Position numbers and translations under genes: made by a program. Positions 34,299 through 43,397 of a stretch of 64,000 nt of DNA are shown here, one piece after another (position 1 is the first letter of the stretch; every line of letters begins with the position of its first letter). The notes beneath the pieces were generated by a model. That model saw nothing but the letters and a program-made list of their open reading frames with translations, was not told the origin of the DNA and did no database searches. The stretch covers positions 5,855,001 to 5,919,000 of the forward strand of contig NZ_CP034783.1 of assembly GCF_006094435.1 (NCBI RefSeq). Direction: 5' to 3'. The DNA is from Pseudomonas sp. MPC6. GTDB taxonomy: Bacteria; Pseudomonadota; Gammaproteobacteria; Pseudomonadales; Pseudomonadaceae.

Positions 34299-35090
34299 AT
34301 GGAAAAGCCAGACAGCAACGGCAAACAGAAAGTCCGCTCGGCCGAAGTCGGTACCGACATCCTCAAGGCCCTGGCCGAGTTGTCGCCATCGACCTCGTTA
34401 TCGCGTCTGGCCGAACACGTGCAGATGCCGGCGAGCAAGGTTCACCGCTACCTGCAGGCCTTGATCGCCAGCGGCTTTGCCGAGCAGAACAGCACCACCA
34501 ACCATTACGGCCTGGGCCGCGAAGCCTTGCGCGTCGGGCTGGCCGCCCTCAACAGTATGGACGTGCTCAAAGTCGCCGCCCTGCCCTTGGCCGAGTTGCG
34601 CGATGAACTGAACGAGACCTGCTTTCTGGCGGTGTGGGGCAATCAGGGCGCAACCGTGGTGCATATCGAGCCGGCGGTGCGCGCAGTGACGGTGGTCACG
34701 CAATTGGGCTCGGTGCTGCCATTGCTCAGCTCATCGACCGGGCTGGTATTCGGCGCATTCCTGCCCAAGCGGGAAACCGTGGATTTGCGCGAGCAGGAAC
34801 TGCAAAACGACAGCGCGCACGCCCTCGCCGACGATCAGACCTATGAAACCCTGTTCGGGCAGATCCGTGACCGCGGCCTGCATCATGTGCATGGCTTGCT
34901 GATGCCCGGTGTCGATGCGCTGTCGGCACCGGTGTTCAACGCCGTCGGCCACGTGGCGGCAGTGATCACCATTGTCGGCCCGGCCTCGTTGTTCCATGCC
35001 GACGAAAACGGCCCGGCGGCCCGGCGATTGCTGGCGACGACGCAGGCCGTGAGTTGGCGGATGGGCTACGAGTCGCCCGCCGTCAAATGA
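34299..35090 (+). CDS. hmgR: IclR-family regulator HmgR
   Basis: 263 aa. N-terminal winged HTH (residues about 20-75: ILKALAELSPSTSLSRLAEHVQMPASKVHRYLQALIASGFAEQ), then the IclR effector domain (about 90-255) with SSSTGLVFGAFLPKRETVDL. In P. putida the orthologous HmgR represses hmgABC and is released by homogentisate. The start ATG 34299 gives the usual N-terminus; the extra upstream codons overlap the operator. Its 3' end overlaps the convergent LuxR gene by eight bases. Confidence 0.92.
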   Translation: MEKPDSNGKQKVRSAEVGTDILKALAELSPSTSLSRLAEHVQMPASKVHRYLQALIASGFAEQNSTTNHYGLGREALRVGLAALNSMDVLKVAALPLAELRDELNETCFLAVWGNQGATVVHIEPAVRAVTVVTQLGSVLPLLSSSTGLVFGAFLPKRETVDLREQELQNDSAHALADDQTYETLFGQIRDRGLHHVHGLLMPGVDALSAPVFNAVGHVAAVITIVGPASLFHADENGPAARRLLATTQAVSWRMGYESPAVK

Positions 35091-37638
35091 CAATGCCCAA
35101 TGCCTTTGCCCTGGCCACCGCTTGAGTCCTGCGTTCCACCCCCAACTTGCCATTGATGCGTCGCGCATGGGTTTTCACCGTGTGCAACGAGATGAATAAC
35201 AGATCGGCGATTTGCTGGTTCGAGTTGCCCTGTGCCACTAACGCGAGCACTTCGATTTCACGTTGACTCAACCGGCTCCCGGTGGCGGCCGTCACCTCGG
35301 GATCATGCCCCGGTTCGGCCCGTCCAATGGCCTGCGGCAACCGTGGCTGGCGCAACTGCAAATCGCGCAAGGCCTGTTGCAGGTGACAACGCTCGACCAG
35401 GGCCAGGCCTTCCTGCAACGATTGCCGGGCAACGGCCGGGTGGTCGGTCAGCCAGGCGACTTCGGCCAGCGCCAGGTGCAATTGCGCCTGCAGCCCCGAC
35501 ATCCCGCGCAGCCTGGCCCACTGCAATTGCGCCTCGAGCCGGGCCAACGGCTTGTGCGCCTGTTCCAGATAAACCTCGGTCAGTACCAGCAGATACTCCA
35601 GGACCGGAATCAGCTCCAGCGTCGCCGGCGGCGCCTGACGTGCGTGGGCCCCCTGATAGTGACGGAGCACCCGGGTCAGGGCTTCGTGCGCCAAGTGCGG
35701 CCGGCCTTGTTGCAGCCAGAAATGGCAACTCATTTGCAGCAGGACACTGCGGTACACCGTGTCTGGAATCCGTCGTTGCTGCATCAGCCGTTCGGCGTCC
35801 CGCAGCAGCACGAAAGCTTGAGCATAATCCAGCCGATTGGCCGCCAATTGGGCCAGGCCGAGGAACCCGTACAGCGCGCGTTTATCCTGGTTGCGCAGGC
35901 AGATCTGCAGGCCGCTCTCGAAATGCGCCGCGGCCTGCGCTTCTCGGCCCTGACTCAAGCTCAGGCGGCCACGATGCAGGGCCAGCCGTCCGAGCAAGGG
36001 TTCGGCCAGCGGTTGCTGCCGCAGGAGCAGGCCGTCCATGTTGGCGAGCAAGTGCTCGGCTCTGGCGCAAGCCCCCCGTTGCTCGAGCAACTGGGCGTGA
36101 TCGAGTTCCAGCAGGCCTTCGAATACCAGCGAGCCTTGCGCCCGGGCCAGGCACAACGCCTCACGGTTGAGCGCCTGCGCCACCTCGAGTTCGCCCCGCA
36201 CCAGGGCCTGTTGCGTCAAACCGGACAGGCACAGCAGCCGGACGGGCCAGAGCGCTGGCCCCAGCGCGTCAAGCGCCTCAAGCAGGTGTGCCCGCGAAGC
36301 GTCCATGCGCCCCTGCAAATGCAGCAACCAGCCTTGTTGCGCCTGCCAGCGCGCGATCAATTGCCGTTGATGGAACGCTGACGGTTGGGGCAGGAAGCGC
36401 GACAAATGGGCGATGCACTCCCCCGCCTGCTCGAAGCGTCCGGCAAACAACAAGGCCGCGGTGACCAGCCCGACCAGTTGCGGCGAACCGAGCATCAGTT
36501 CTTCGCCTTGTTGCTCGTGCAAACGCAACAGCAGCACCACGGTCTGCTCTTCGAACAGCTGCTCGAAATTGAAATGCTGCAACAGGCTGACGGCGACCTC
36601 GAACTCTTCGGCCAGCAAGGCCTGTTCGAACGCGGCCTTCCAGTCCCGTTCGGCGGCGAACCACTGACAGGCACGCCGATGCCAGGAGCGCCCGGCCGGC
36701 CATTGCTCGTCGCGCATCAAGCGGGTCAGGGGGGCGAAAATCCGCAGCCAGTCTGCCGAGTCTTGCCAGGGCTCGATGAAGCAGCCCAGTTCCTGCAGCG
36801 CATTCAAGTATTGAGCGCCCTCGCCCGCGCCGAACAGGTGATCGCAGAGCCGGGCATTGAAACGTGGCAAGTGGGCCAGCACCCGCCAGGCTTCGGCCAG
36901 CTCCGGGGTCAAGCTGGTGAAGAGCTCATGTTCCAGGTAATCGTGCAGGGTGTCCGGCCGACCGTGGAGCGTGTCGCTGCGTGACCCGTCGCATTTTTGC
37001 AGCAGCGCCACCCGTACCCCGGCGCACCAGCCACCCGTGCGCTGGAAAATCCACTCGGCAGCTTTCGTGGCCTGGGCCGGCTCCAGGTGATGCAGCAGGG
37101 GTTCGATTTCACCCTGGGTGAACGCCAGCGTGGAGCGTTCGCAATCGTACAATTCATCATCCAGCAGCAGGCGTGGCCAATTGCATTGCGGACGCCGCCG
37201 ACCGCTCAGCCACCAGGTAACCTGCGGGCTGCTGATGGCCAGCAACCGGTCGAGCAACAGATCCAGTTGCGGCTGGGGCAACCGGCAATAGTCATCGAGA
37301 AACAGCCAGGTGGCTGTCTGCAATCGAGCCAGATGCGCCAGCAATGCGGGTTCATCCGATGCCGGCAACCCCAGGGTTTGCGCGAGGCGCTGGCGAAAAT
37401 CGACCACACCGATCGCCTCCCCCGCCAACGGCAGCCAATGGACCTGACACTGTGCGGGCGCCTGCAGCAGGCATTCGATGAGCAGCGCACTCTTGCCGCT
37501 TCCCGCCGGTGCGCAGAGCAATTTCACCCGCGCCGTCGATGCCAGCAAGGGTTCGATCAACCGTTCGCGGGACTGGTGGTGGCAAGACAAACGGGGCAGG
37601 AGTCCAGGACGGTCCAGACACAGCGTCATGGCAGTCAT
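35083..37638 (-). CDS. MalT-type LuxR-family transcriptional regulator (LAL/STAND ATPase)
   Basis: 851-aa signal-transduction ATPase. N-terminal NTPase with Walker A APAGSGKS at residues 43-50 and LFLDDYCRLPQPQLDLLLD as Walker B region; a central long array of TPR-like helices (about 330-770); C-terminal LuxR HTH (about 785-845: LSQREIEVLALVAQGNSNQQIADLLFISLHTVKTHARRI). It lies 140 bases downstream of the DUF1329 gene in the same direction, so it may regulate the DUF1302/DUF1329 genes. In Pseudomonas such regulators often accompany alcohol, lipid or terpenoid utilisation genes. The inducer is unknown. Confidence 0.9.
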   Translation of the reverse strand: MTAMTLCLDRPGLLPRLSCHHQSRERLIEPLLASTARVKLLCAPAGSGKSALLIECLLQAPAQCQVHWLPLAGEAIGVVDFRQRLAQTLGLPASDEPALLAHLARLQTATWLFLDDYCRLPQPQLDLLLDRLLAISSPQVTWWLSGRRRPQCNWPRLLLDDELYDCERSTLAFTQGEIEPLLHHLEPAQATKAAEWIFQRTGGWCAGVRVALLQKCDGSRSDTLHGRPDTLHDYLEHELFTSLTPELAEAWRVLAHLPRFNARLCDHLFGAGEGAQYLNALQELGCFIEPWQDSADWLRIFAPLTRLMRDEQWPAGRSWHRRACQWFAAERDWKAAFEQALLAEEFEVAVSLLQHFNFEQLFEEQTVVLLLRLHEQQGEELMLGSPQLVGLVTAALLFAGRFEQAGECIAHLSRFLPQPSAFHQRQLIARWQAQQGWLLHLQGRMDASRAHLLEALDALGPALWPVRLLCLSGLTQQALVRGELEVAQALNREALCLARAQGSLVFEGLLELDHAQLLEQRGACARAEHLLANMDGLLLRQQPLAEPLLGRLALHRGRLSLSQGREAQAAAHFESGLQICLRNQDKRALYGFLGLAQLAANRLDYAQAFVLLRDAERLMQQRRIPDTVYRSVLLQMSCHFWLQQGRPHLAHEALTRVLRHYQGAHARQAPPATLELIPVLEYLLVLTEVYLEQAHKPLARLEAQLQWARLRGMSGLQAQLHLALAEVAWLTDHPAVARQSLQEGLALVERCHLQQALRDLQLRQPRLPQAIGRAEPGHDPEVTAATGSRLSQREIEVLALVAQGNSNQQIADLLFISLHTVKTHARRINGKLGVERRTQAVARAKALGIVI

Positions 37639-37778
37639 AGTGGTGCGCCTTTTTATAATTGTGGCGCCACCCTAGCCCTGTCCCGCCAGCTTGTTGAAGA
37701 AGTATTCAACACACTGATCGCGCCCTATAAAAAAGGTGACCTTATGTCACCTTTTTCTGTAGGACGACTGTAGGAAAG

Positions 37779-39155
37779 CTACCTCACCCCTGTACTCCGC
37801 AAGGCTGCCGGCGTGTAGTCCCCTGCTTTGGCGACGACCCCGAACTCGAAGCTGCGCTTCTCCTCGTTCTTCATCCCCAGGGCAATGTAGCGACCGGCAA
37901 TCAGGTCATACAGCGCTTCGACGGTATACGCCGGGACCTGGTGATCGTAGTAGAACTGCGCATGCCCTTCGGCGACGCGCCACAGCTGACCGCGACCGTC
38001 GTAGTGGTCGGCCAGTGCGACTTGCCAGCTGTCTTCATCGATGTACATGTGGCGCTTGGCATACACGTGCCGCTCGTTCGGCTTGACCGTCGCGACCACC
38101 TCCCAGACCCGGTGCAGCTCATACCGGGTCAGGTCCTGATTGATGTGCCCGGCCTGGATCACGTCGGTGTACTTGAGGTTGGGCGAATCGAGCTTGTAGC
38201 TGTTGTACGGGATGTACATTTCTTTCTTGCCGACCAGCTTCCAGTCGTAGCGATCCGGTGCCCCGGAAAACATGTCGAAGTTGTCGGTGGTCCGCAGCCC
38301 GTCGGACGAAGTGCCCACGCCGTCATAGGCGACTTGCGGCGCACGGCGCACACGGCGCTGGCCGGCGTTGTAGATCCAGGCCTTGCGCGGTTCCTGGACC
38401 TGATCGAGGGTCTCGTGCACCAGCAACACGTTGCCCGCCAGCCGCGCTGGCGCGGTGACTTCCTGCTTGAAATAACTGAGTACGTTCTCATCGCTGCCCG
38501 GTTTCAGATCCCCCAGCAGCGACGGCACGGCGACCTCGTCCTTGAAGCGGATGACGGTGAAATCCCCATTGGTCTGCGGTGTAGCCTGGGTGATGGTGCG
38601 GCGCAGGTTACCGCCGTGATAACGGGTGACGTGGTTCCAGATCACCTCGACGCCGTTCTTCGGAATCGGAAACGCGTAGTAGCGATTGCCGGTGAAATTG
38701 GCCAAGCCGTTGCCGTCATTGATCGGTGTCACGTTCAAGGCGCTGCGCTTGGCCGACTCATTGATCTCCGCTGGCACGGCCACGGTACGGTGGGTGGGGT
38801 AAACCGGGATCTTGTAAGTCTCCGGGTAGCGCTTGAACATTGCTATCTGGCCATCGGAGAGCTTGTCCTTGTACTTGTCCACCGTCGCCGCGGTGATGAT
38901 GAACAACGGCTTTTCAGTGGCGAACGGGTCGGCCAGGAAACCCTTGCTGTCCACGGCTCCGGCGTTTTTCGGCAGGCCACCGGTCCAGGCCGGGATCGAG
39001 CCATCGGCGTTGCCGGCCTTCTCGCCGCCCAGCGGGGTCAGGCTGGTGCCGAGTTTGTTCGCCTCTTCCGGCGACACCGCGGCCATCACGTTGACAGCCA
39101 GCAAGCTCAGGGCCAGGGCGCCGCATTGCAGAATCATCTTGCGCATTGATTTCAT
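37779..39155 (-). CDS. DUF1329 periplasmic/outer-membrane-associated protein
   Basis: 458 aa. Signal peptide at residues 1-25 (LQCGALALSLLAVNVMAA), then the DUF1329 body (LGTSLTPLGGEKAGNADGSIPAWTGG at the start is the family hallmark, YPTHRTVAVPAEI and RYELHRVWEVVATVKPNERHVYAKR further on). The fold is LolB/LppX-like in structural predictions of the family, suggesting lipid handling; this is family knowledge. It pairs with the DUF1302 gene 13 bases upstream in the usual co-occurrence seen near esterase, RND and lipid or sterol utilisation genes. Confidence 0.9.
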   Translation of the reverse strand: MKSMRKMILQCGALALSLLAVNVMAAVSPEEANKLGTSLTPLGGEKAGNADGSIPAWTGGLPKNAGAVDSKGFLADPFATEKPLFIITAATVDKYKDKLSDGQIAMFKRYPETYKIPVYPTHRTVAVPAEINESAKRSALNVTPINDGNGLANFTGNRYYAFPIPKNGVEVIWNHVTRYHGGNLRRTITQATPQTNGDFTVIRFKDEVAVPSLLGDLKPGSDENVLSYFKQEVTAPARLAGNVLLVHETLDQVQEPRKAWIYNAGQRRVRRAPQVAYDGVGTSSDGLRTTDNFDMFSGAPDRYDWKLVGKKEMYIPYNSYKLDSPNLKYTDVIQAGHINQDLTRYELHRVWEVVATVKPNERHVYAKRHMYIDEDSWQVALADHYDGRGQLWRVAEGHAQFYYDHQVPAYTVEALYDLIAGRYIALGMKNEEKRSFEFGVVAKAGDYTPAALRSTGVR

Positions 39156-39168
39156 CCTCTCAGCCAGA

Positions 39169-40962
39169 TCAGAAGTTCACGCCAAAGCTCAGCGCCAGGA
39201 AGTCGCGGTCTTCCAGGGTGTTGTAGTCACCGCCGAAGAAATCGGTGTAACTCAAGCTCGCGGTATAGGTGTTGCGGTAGTCGGCATCGACACCGAGGCT
39301 GATCGCCTTGGCGCCTTCGTTGAACAGCCCGTTGGGGCCGTAACCGGCGACGTCATGGGACCAGGACAGGTTGGGTTTGAAATTGATCCCGGCGATGACG
39401 TTGTTGTAGTCGAGGATGGCGCGGGCGCGGTAGCCCCAGGAGGTCGACGTGACGAAGCCGTCGGTATCGCCGCCAAAACCGTATTGGCCGTACACCGAGT
39501 CGCGGCCGTAGCGCAACCTGGAGCGGCCCTCCAGCCCACCGACGTGGACAACGGCCGCTTCACCCACCAGGGTCAGCCGGTCCGCGCCCATCACCTGGTC
39601 GATGAAGTGGGTCAGGGTGCTCTGGATCTGCGTCACTTCCTTGCGGCGATAGCCTTTGTTGTCCGCGCCTGGCGTCGTCGCGATCGGCGATGCCGCGCCG
39701 CCGGCGATCGGGTTGAGCATCGCCAGCGTCAGGTCGGTGCTGTTGAGCTGCACCGGTGCGTTGGGGCGATAGCTGATCTCACCGGTCCATGCGGTGCCGG
39801 TAGGCAAGGTGGTCGAGAAGCTCGCACCGTAGAGTCGAATGTCTTCCGGGTACTCGAGGTAGTACTGGCCGCGACCGAGCATCACGCTCTGGGCCAGCGC
39901 CGATCCGGTGCCGGGCGCAATCGCGTTGGCGGTACCGACGATGGCCGGGATTTGCGACAACGTGCCCAGGCCGGCCGTCGTGGTGCCGACGTTCGGGGTG
40001 CGGCTGTGGTAGTTCATGAAGTACAGGCCGTATTCGGTGTCGTCGCCCAACCAGCGCAGCGCCGTGCCCCATTGCCCGGAGTCGCGGGCGTCGCGGTCAC
40101 CGCCACGGGGCACAATCACCCCTTCCCTGCCGACCTGGAAGCCCTGGCCAAATGCGGCGGCAATCGGTTGCAACGGCGCGATGGCCGGGCTGGCGACTGT
40201 GTAGCCCGTGGTGCAACCGTCTGCTGCCACGTCACCGCCAAAGAAGGTGCCGCAGTTGTCGAGAACGGTCTGGTCCCACTCCAGTTGATAGAAGCCTTCT
40301 ACCGTGAGTTTGTCGGTCAGGCCCTGGGAGGCGAACAGCATGTTCACCGGGATCAGGCCTTCCTTGATCTCGGCGCCAGGGCGGCGGAACGCCGACACAT
40401 CGACCGGGTTGATGCTGTTGATCGAGTTGCCGATGAAGGTGCTTTCACCCCAGCTGACCACCTGCTTGCCTGCGCGTACAGTGCCCGGCAGCTCGGCGAT
40501 GGAATAGTTGTGATAGACGAAGGCGTCGAGGACCTGCGCACCGGCAGACTTGGCACCTTCCTTGCGATTGTGATCGCTGATCGGCTTGAACTCGCGGTCT
40601 TCGTCCTTCAGTTCGAAGTCGTACCAATACTTGCCACGGACAAATACCCCGGTGTCGCCATACTTCAGCTCAAGATCGTGGATCCCCTTGAAGATCTTGG
40701 AGAAGGTTTCGCCCTTCTTGAAGTTCAGCCGCCCGTCGTCACCGGTCGACGCCTGACCAGTCCCGCCATTGACGGTGCCCACCAGCGCCTTGTCGGCATC
40801 GCGCATGCCCCAGCTCGCGCCGACGGACAGCGAGGAGTCGAAGGTCCCCTCGATTTCGCCGATGTTGAATGAAACGGCCTGCGCCTGGGCGCAACAACCC
40901 AAGGCCACCGCGGTGGCCAGGGCCTGCGGTGTGAAGATGGCGCGCATTGTTGTTTTTGTCAT
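39169..40962 (-). CDS. DUF1302 outer-membrane beta-barrel-like protein
   Basis: 597 aa. Signal peptide at residues 1-29 ending AQAQA, followed by SFNIGEIEGTFDSSLSVGASWGMRDADK, the standard opening of DUF1302 proteins. The rest alternates short amphipathic strands and loops and ends in Phe (LSFGVNF), as for an outer-membrane barrel; FadL-like uptake of hydrophobic compounds is a reasonable guess. I start at ATG 40962; the longer frame to 41133 has no signal peptide at its start. Together with the DUF1329 gene it forms a two-gene operon. Confidence 0.9.
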   Translation of the reverse strand: MTKTTMRAIFTPQALATAVALGCCAQAQAVSFNIGEIEGTFDSSLSVGASWGMRDADKALVGTVNGGTGQASTGDDGRLNFKKGETFSKIFKGIHDLELKYGDTGVFVRGKYWYDFELKDEDREFKPISDHNRKEGAKSAGAQVLDAFVYHNYSIAELPGTVRAGKQVVSWGESTFIGNSINSINPVDVSAFRRPGAEIKEGLIPVNMLFASQGLTDKLTVEGFYQLEWDQTVLDNCGTFFGGDVAADGCTTGYTVASPAIAPLQPIAAAFGQGFQVGREGVIVPRGGDRDARDSGQWGTALRWLGDDTEYGLYFMNYHSRTPNVGTTTAGLGTLSQIPAIVGTANAIAPGTGSALAQSVMLGRGQYYLEYPEDIRLYGASFSTTLPTGTAWTGEISYRPNAPVQLNSTDLTLAMLNPIAGGAASPIATTPGADNKGYRRKEVTQIQSTLTHFIDQVMGADRLTLVGEAAVVHVGGLEGRSRLRYGRDSVYGQYGFGGDTDGFVTSTSWGYRARAILDYNNVIAGINFKPNLSWSHDVAGYGPNGLFNEGAKAISLGVDADYRNTYTASLSYTDFFGGDYNTLEDRDFLALSFGVNF

Positions 40963-41386
40963 GCGTCTTCCCCGGTGAGTGACAGAAGGCCACACCCTAC
41001 TGCTGCATGACGGGGGCGATAAGCGCACCAAGGAGGTATTCGTGGTGTCGCTCTTAAGGATGAATGGCGGCAGCGGGTGGGGTTCTGCCCGGGATATGGA
41101 TGGGCTGGATGGAGGGTTATCAACGCAAGGCATGGCGCAGCGGCGAGCAAAAATCTACTGTTACCCAAACCGCAACAGTGCATGACCGAAATCACTATTT
41201 TTCCTTTGCGGCCAAAGGCTTATTCTTGTCGGGCTTTAACGGCAAACAGCCTGAAAGCATCAAACCAATGGCCTGTGATCAATCCATTCCATTGGCGACG
41301 GATTTCAGATGAATTGAAAATATTCGACTCGTCACCCTGTGTTCACTGACGTTGATTTGTTGCTCCTTGATCCAACGTCTTACTTT

Positions 41387-41414
41387 GGCCGCTGCGTTTG
41401 CAGCGGCCTTTTTT
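41387..41414 (+). terminator. Orphan rho-independent terminator
   Basis: GGCCGCTGC-gttt-GCAGCGGCC followed by TTTTTT; the reverse strand lacks a T-run, so it works only on the plus strand. No upstream coding gene exists on this strand for more than 4 kb, so it may end a small RNA or be a relic of the gene destroyed next door. Confidence 0.85.
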
Positions 41415-41471
41415 ATGGGCGGCATTCACTGGTTTGGAGGCCACTGCATTTTCCAGCTTGGACACGATCCC

Positions 41472-41573
41472 TTGTAGGAGCCGGCTTGCTGGCGATGATC
41501 GTTAACGAAAACGCGTGCGGTCTGGGTAAACGCGGCGCACTTGAGTCCATCGCCAGCAAGCCGGCTCCTACAG
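41472..41573. repeat. REPIN abutting the amidase pseudogene
   Basis: CTTGTAGGAGCCGGCTTGCTGGCGATG and CATCGCCAGCAAGCCGGCTCCTACAGG flank a spacer with GTTAACGAAAACGCG. Its right end lies at the exact point where homology to the amidase begins, so it marks the breakpoint that removed the N-terminal half. Confidence 0.9.
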
Positions 41574-42128
41574 GTCGAAACCAAGCTCGCCTGGCATGCG
41601 GGCGTCAGTCACTGGGGCGAGCGGAGCAATCTGAATGACGCTTCTATCGGTGTAGAAATTGTCAACCTCGCGTCCTTTAACCTGGGGAAGTTCACCTTAC
41701 CTCCTTATCATCCAGCACAAATTGCAGCAGTTGAAGAGCTGGCGCTGGACATCCTTGAACGCTATCCGGGCATCAACCCCACCCGTGTTCTGGGCCACTG
41801 CGATATTGCGATCGGGCGCAAAAGTGACCCGGGGGCGCAATTTCCCTGGCATGCGCTTTACTTGAAAGGCATCGGTGCCTGGTTCGACGAGACCACTCGA
41901 AATGCCATTTAGCAGCAATATGTCGAGTCCGGCATTCCAGCCCGGTCCGAATTGCTGAAGTTGTTCAAGACTTACGGGTATGGCGTATCCGGCGCGACGA
42001 CCGAACAAGGCTTCACCCAGCTTGTCCGGGCATTTCAGTTGCACTTTCGCCCGGAAAAATATGATGGGGTCATGGATGCGCAAACGGCAGCGAATCTGAC
42101 GGCGTTGGTTCGTAAGTATTTTTCTTGA
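41574..42128 (+). pseudogene. N-acetylmuramoyl-L-alanine amidase (AmiD-like), truncated and with a nonsense codon
   Basis: The frame reads TKLAWHAGVSHWGERSNLNDASIGVEIVN, then VLGHCDIAIGRKSDPG, all hallmarks of the Amidase_2/AmiD peptidoglycan amidase. It stops at TAG 41910-41912. The same frame continues for 71 codons (QQYVESGIPARSELLKLFKTYGYGVSG..., a peptidoglycan-binding-like tail) to TGA 42126-42128. The N-terminal part, including the signal peptide and the first zinc histidine region, is missing, and the homology begins right after a REPIN. Truncation plus nonsense mutation makes this a decayed gene. Confidence 0.85.
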
Positions 42129-42173
42129 TGAACGAAAGCCTACCAATTCGTCATGGAAAAACGCTACGTCGAG

Positions 42174-42214
42174 TAAAAAATGACACCCCAAGCCGCATCC
42201 AGCGGCTTGGGTCA
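42174..42214 (-). terminator. Terminator of the minus-strand SDR gene
   Basis: TGACaCCCCAAGCCGC pairs with GCGGCTTGGGTCA around ATCCA (42181-42214); on the minus strand it is followed by ATTTTTTACTC. It lies ten bases beyond the SDR stop codon. Confidence 0.88.
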
Positions 42215-42223
42215 TGACATCCC

Positions 42224-43135
42224 TTAAAGCGAATACTTCTGCAAATTCCCCATCATCTCCTTCAACGCCTCAATATTATCCTTCGGATGCGCCGCCCCCT
42301 CGAAGTCACAGATCTGCTGCCAATGCGCCGCCACATCTTCCGGCGAGAACCCCACCCGCGGATCAAACCCGGCGCCCAGGCTGCGCTCCCAGCGGACCTT
42401 GCCCATCCAGCCGCCACCGACCTCGAACAGTCCGGAGGTTTCCTGGCAGTTCTCGCTGGCCAGGTACACCACCAGCGGGCTGACCAGTTCCGGTTTGAGT
42501 TGTTCGAACACTTGCGGCGGGATCAGGCCTTCGGTCATGCGGGTGCCGCCGGTGGGGGCGATGGCGTTGACCAGGATGTTGTTCTTGCGGCCTTCGATGG
42601 CCAGGGTACGGGTCAGGCCGTAGAGGCCGAGTTTGGCCATGCCGTAGTTGGACTGGCCGAAATTGCCGTAGATGCCCGAGGTCGAGGCGGTGAAGATCAC
42701 CCGGCCGTAGTTCTGCTCGCGCAGGTGCGGCCAGGCGGCGCGGGTGACTTTGTAGGCGCCTTCGACGTGGACCCGGTACACCAGGTCCCAGTCGCCGTCG
42801 TCCATTTTATGGAAGGTCTTGTCCCGCAGGATCCCGGCGTTGTTGACCACGACGTCGACCCGACCGAATACATCGAGGGCGTGCTGGACGATTTTGTCGC
42901 CATCGGTGACGGAGTCATGGTTGGCCTCGGCAGTGCCGCCCGCCTCGCGAATTTCGGCCACCACACGGTCCGCCGCCGAAGCGTTTGCGCCTTCGCCCTG
43001 GGCCGAGCCGCCGAGGTCGTTGACCAGTACTTTGGCGCCCTGTTTGGCGAACAACAGCGCATGCGCCCGCCCCAGGCCGCCACCTGCACCCGTAATAATC
43101 ACGACTTTATCTTCGAAGCGCACAGACTCGTTCAT
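42224..43135 (-). CDS. SDR-family 3-hydroxyacyl-CoA-type dehydrogenase (MFE-2/HSD17B4-like)
   Basis: 303 aa. Rossmann motif TGAGGGLGRAHALLFA at about residues 15-30, NNAGILRDKTFHKM, a serine in FTASTSGIYGNFGQSNYGMAK with catalytic Tyr/Lys, and the long C-terminal extension (VGGGWMGKVRWERSLGAGFDP) that characterises the dehydrogenase part of peroxisomal multifunctional enzyme type 2. The bacterial stand-alone versions act on 3-hydroxyacyl-CoA or steroid/terpenoid CoA thioesters. I start at ATG 43135. The nearby DUF1302/DUF1329 genes hint at a role in breakdown of a hydrophobic acyl substrate; unproven. Confidence 0.87.
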   Translation of the reverse strand: MNESVRFEDKVVIITGAGGGLGRAHALLFAKQGAKVLVNDLGGSAQGEGANASAADRVVAEIREAGGTAEANHDSVTDGDKIVQHALDVFGRVDVVVNNAGILRDKTFHKMDDGDWDLVYRVHVEGAYKVTRAAWPHLREQNYGRVIFTASTSGIYGNFGQSNYGMAKLGLYGLTRTLAIEGRKNNILVNAIAPTGGTRMTEGLIPPQVFEQLKPELVSPLVVYLASENCQETSGLFEVGGGWMGKVRWERSLGAGFDPRVGFSPEDVAAHWQQICDFEGAAHPKDNIEALKEMMGNLQKYSL

Positions 43136-43270
43136 CGGGGGGACTCCAGCAGGCCAGGGACAGTGAGTCCGAGTGTCAGGCACGGCGATGCTGGTCACAA
43201 TGAACACGGGGGAGGCTGAATAGTGTGCGATAAGGCTGGGGGATGATGAGTTGGAATTTGCGGTGGATGT

Positions 43271-43388
43271 TAAAAGATCGCAGCCTCGTTTCACTCGTCA
43301 GCTCCTACAGAGTGCGTGTACGCCGCAATGTCGCGGATGTACCCGGTTGGCGTAGGAGCTGACGAGTGAAACGAGGCTGCGATCTTTT
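43271..43388. repeat. Long palindrome of the AGATCGCAGCCTCG family
   Basis: AAAAGATCGCAGCCTCGTTTCACTCGTCAGCTCCTAC and GTAGGAGCTGACGAGTGAAACGAGGCTGCGATCTTTT are near-perfectly inverted over 37 bases. The same family occurs at 28.7 kb. Confidence 0.9.
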
Positions 43389-43397
43389 CGGTGCGAC

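Larger units (their letters stand above)
40963..41573. other. Gene-free stretch with an orphan terminator and a REPIN
   Basis: About 600 bases between the DUF1302 start and the amidase remnant. No open frame here has Pseudomonas-like codon use. It holds the DUF1302 promoter region, an AT-richer patch at about 41160-41340, a strong plus-strand terminator at 41387-41414 with no protein gene in front of it (possible small RNA), and a REPIN at 41472-41573. Confidence 0.7.

Noticed and set aside
38833..40872. 679-aa plus-strand open frame
   Set aside because: Antisense to the DUF1329 and DUF1302 genes, spanning both; no supporting motif or ribosome site.
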